A stretch of DNA of 14,224 nucleotides from an uncultured Rickettsiales bacterium (GTDB taxonomy: Bacteria > Pseudomonadota > Alphaproteobacteria > Rickettsiales > UBA998): positions 1-14,224 of the forward strand of contig CALJMC010000048.1 in assembly GCA_937982385.1 (NCBI GenBank), written 5' to 3'. The notes under the pieces were generated by a model that worked only from the letters and a program-made list of their open reading frames with translations, searched no databases and was not told the origin of the DNA. This document shows positions 13,581 through 14,224 of the stretch, piece by piece. Made by a program: the position numbers and the translations under genes. The first letter of the stretch is position 1, and every line of letters starts with the position of its first letter.

Positions 13581-14224
13581 TTAGCGTTTTAGTACTTCTT
13601 GTCGCCATGCTGGGGTTCGGGTTGCAGCTGCATCTACAATGTTATTCCATGCATCACTTATATTTTGTGTCGCTTTACTATCAAGCTCGTCGTCACTCAT
13701 TAAAGCTGCGAGAGGTGTATGTAGCTGCATTACTGCTTGAGCAAGCACTGTGTCCTGATGTGTGGCTGCCCATGAGGATGTAGGAGCATTTAGTATTTCT
13801 GTGATAGTTTGTATTCTCTTATTTATCTCAAAGACGTTTTTTTCAGGCAATATGTTGAGAGCGTCTTGCAATGCACCTAGCTTGCTGAAGAGTATCGCAG
13901 AAAGCGATTGTACCGCGCCCGTTCCCGCAATTTGGGTGTTTGGGTCATCTCTTTCGTCTTGAATGCTGTTAAAGGTATTTATACACCGATTTAATGCTGC
14001 GCTTTCTGGGGCAGCTTCCATTGCAGCCTTCATCCCAAGCATGGCAGAAGAAATGCCGGACTCTTGGGTGATATAGTGCAGCCCATTGAACTCTGAGTCT
14101 GCAGGGTTTTCAATTGCATGTTTGGCGAGGGCGACGTCATCCCATATTGCATGATCATCTTCAAACCCTGCTGCTTTGAGCTGTGTTTCTAGTTTTTGAA
14201 TGTGCTTATATATAGGGTCTTTTA
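13581..14224 (-). CDS. Hypothetical helical protein, partial (5' end beyond right edge)
   Basis: The minus-strand frame ends in TAA at 13581 and stays open to base 14222, giving at least 213 residues. An internal ATG at 14042 has no SD in front of it, and the codons upstream (for example DDVALAKHAIENPADSEF) read like normal protein, so the true start lies outside the window. The visible part is predicted mostly alpha-helical, rich in Ala, Leu, Asp and Gln, with only one cysteine (in NRCINTF), no membrane helix and no motif I can name. It ends with a basic tail (RQEVLKR). Function unknown. It converges on the SDR gene with a 1 bp gap, so the two 3' ends share any terminator. Confidence 0.75.
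   Translation of the reverse strand, partial: KDPIYKHIQKLETQLKAAGFEDDHAIWDDVALAKHAIENPADSEFNGLHYITQESGISSAMLGMKAAMEAAPESAALNRCINTFNSIQDERDDPNTQIAGTGAVQSLSAILFSKLGALQDALNILPEKNVFEINKRIQTITEILNAPTSSWAATHQDTVLAQAVMQLHTPLAALMSDDELDSKATQNISDAWNNIVDAAATRTPAWRQEVLKR

Noticed and set aside
1..14224. CRISPR arrays, tRNA/rRNA genes, insertion sequences, phage or defence genes
   Set aside because: I looked for repeated spacers, cloverleaf-like elements, transposase or integrase motifs and toxin-antitoxin pairs, and saw none that could be supported.

Overview
The window looks like a chromosomal segment of a free-living or surface-associated alphaproteobacterium of moderate GC. The main pointers are lineage-typical genes: a DUF1013/TrcR-type cell-cycle regulator, a DUF1192 small protein, a probable DUF6111 membrane protein, and alphaproteobacterial-style PhoR, HldE and CCA-adding enzymes. 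GlnD and a lipopolysaccharide heptose gene argue against a strongly reduced obligate intracellular genome. The genus cannot be fixed from the sequence.

Layout, left to right. (1) 1-321, minus: the start of an unrecognised gene that runs off the left edge. (2) 460-1113, plus: gmk, whose 3' end overlaps the convergent cca by 33 bp. (3) 2780 down to 1081, minus: a compact three-gene operon, DUF1192, DUF6111-like, cca, each gene overlapping the next. (4) 2866-5948, plus, divergent from that operon: a quinone oxidoreductase, trcR and hldE, closely spaced and probably co-transcribed. (5) 6097-7497, plus: a PhoR-type histidine kinase with no response regulator nearby. (6) 8295-7501, minus: a lone type IV pilin-like protein, ending 3 bp from phoR. 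(7) 11781 down to 8348, minus: a CinA-N-like/molybdopterin-binding-domain protein and glnD, 2 bp apart. (8) 11894-12688, plus, divergent: map. (9) 12689-12808: a GC-rich, hairpin-dense spacer. (10) 12809-13579, plus: a short-chain dehydrogenase. (11) 13581-14224, minus: an unrecognised helical protein that stays open through the right edge.

Most genes are housekeeping: nucleotide metabolism (gmk), tRNA 3'-end synthesis (cca), N-terminal Met removal (map), nitrogen signalling (glnD), phosphate-type signalling (phoR), LPS core precursor supply (hldE) and cell-cycle transcription (trcR). Several annotated starts were moved inward because a good Shine-Dalgarno or family alignment supports a later ATG: cca 2268, DUF6111 2590, quinone oxidoreductase 2866, map 11894. 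No tRNA, rRNA, CRISPR, transposase or phage gene is visible, and no gene-free stretch exceeds 300 bp.

I did not find a convincing new multi-gene system. The items most worth a second look are the structured map-SDR spacer, the isolated pilin with a calcium-loop-like motif, the PhoR without a visible partner, the trcR operon context, and the two unidentified edge genes.
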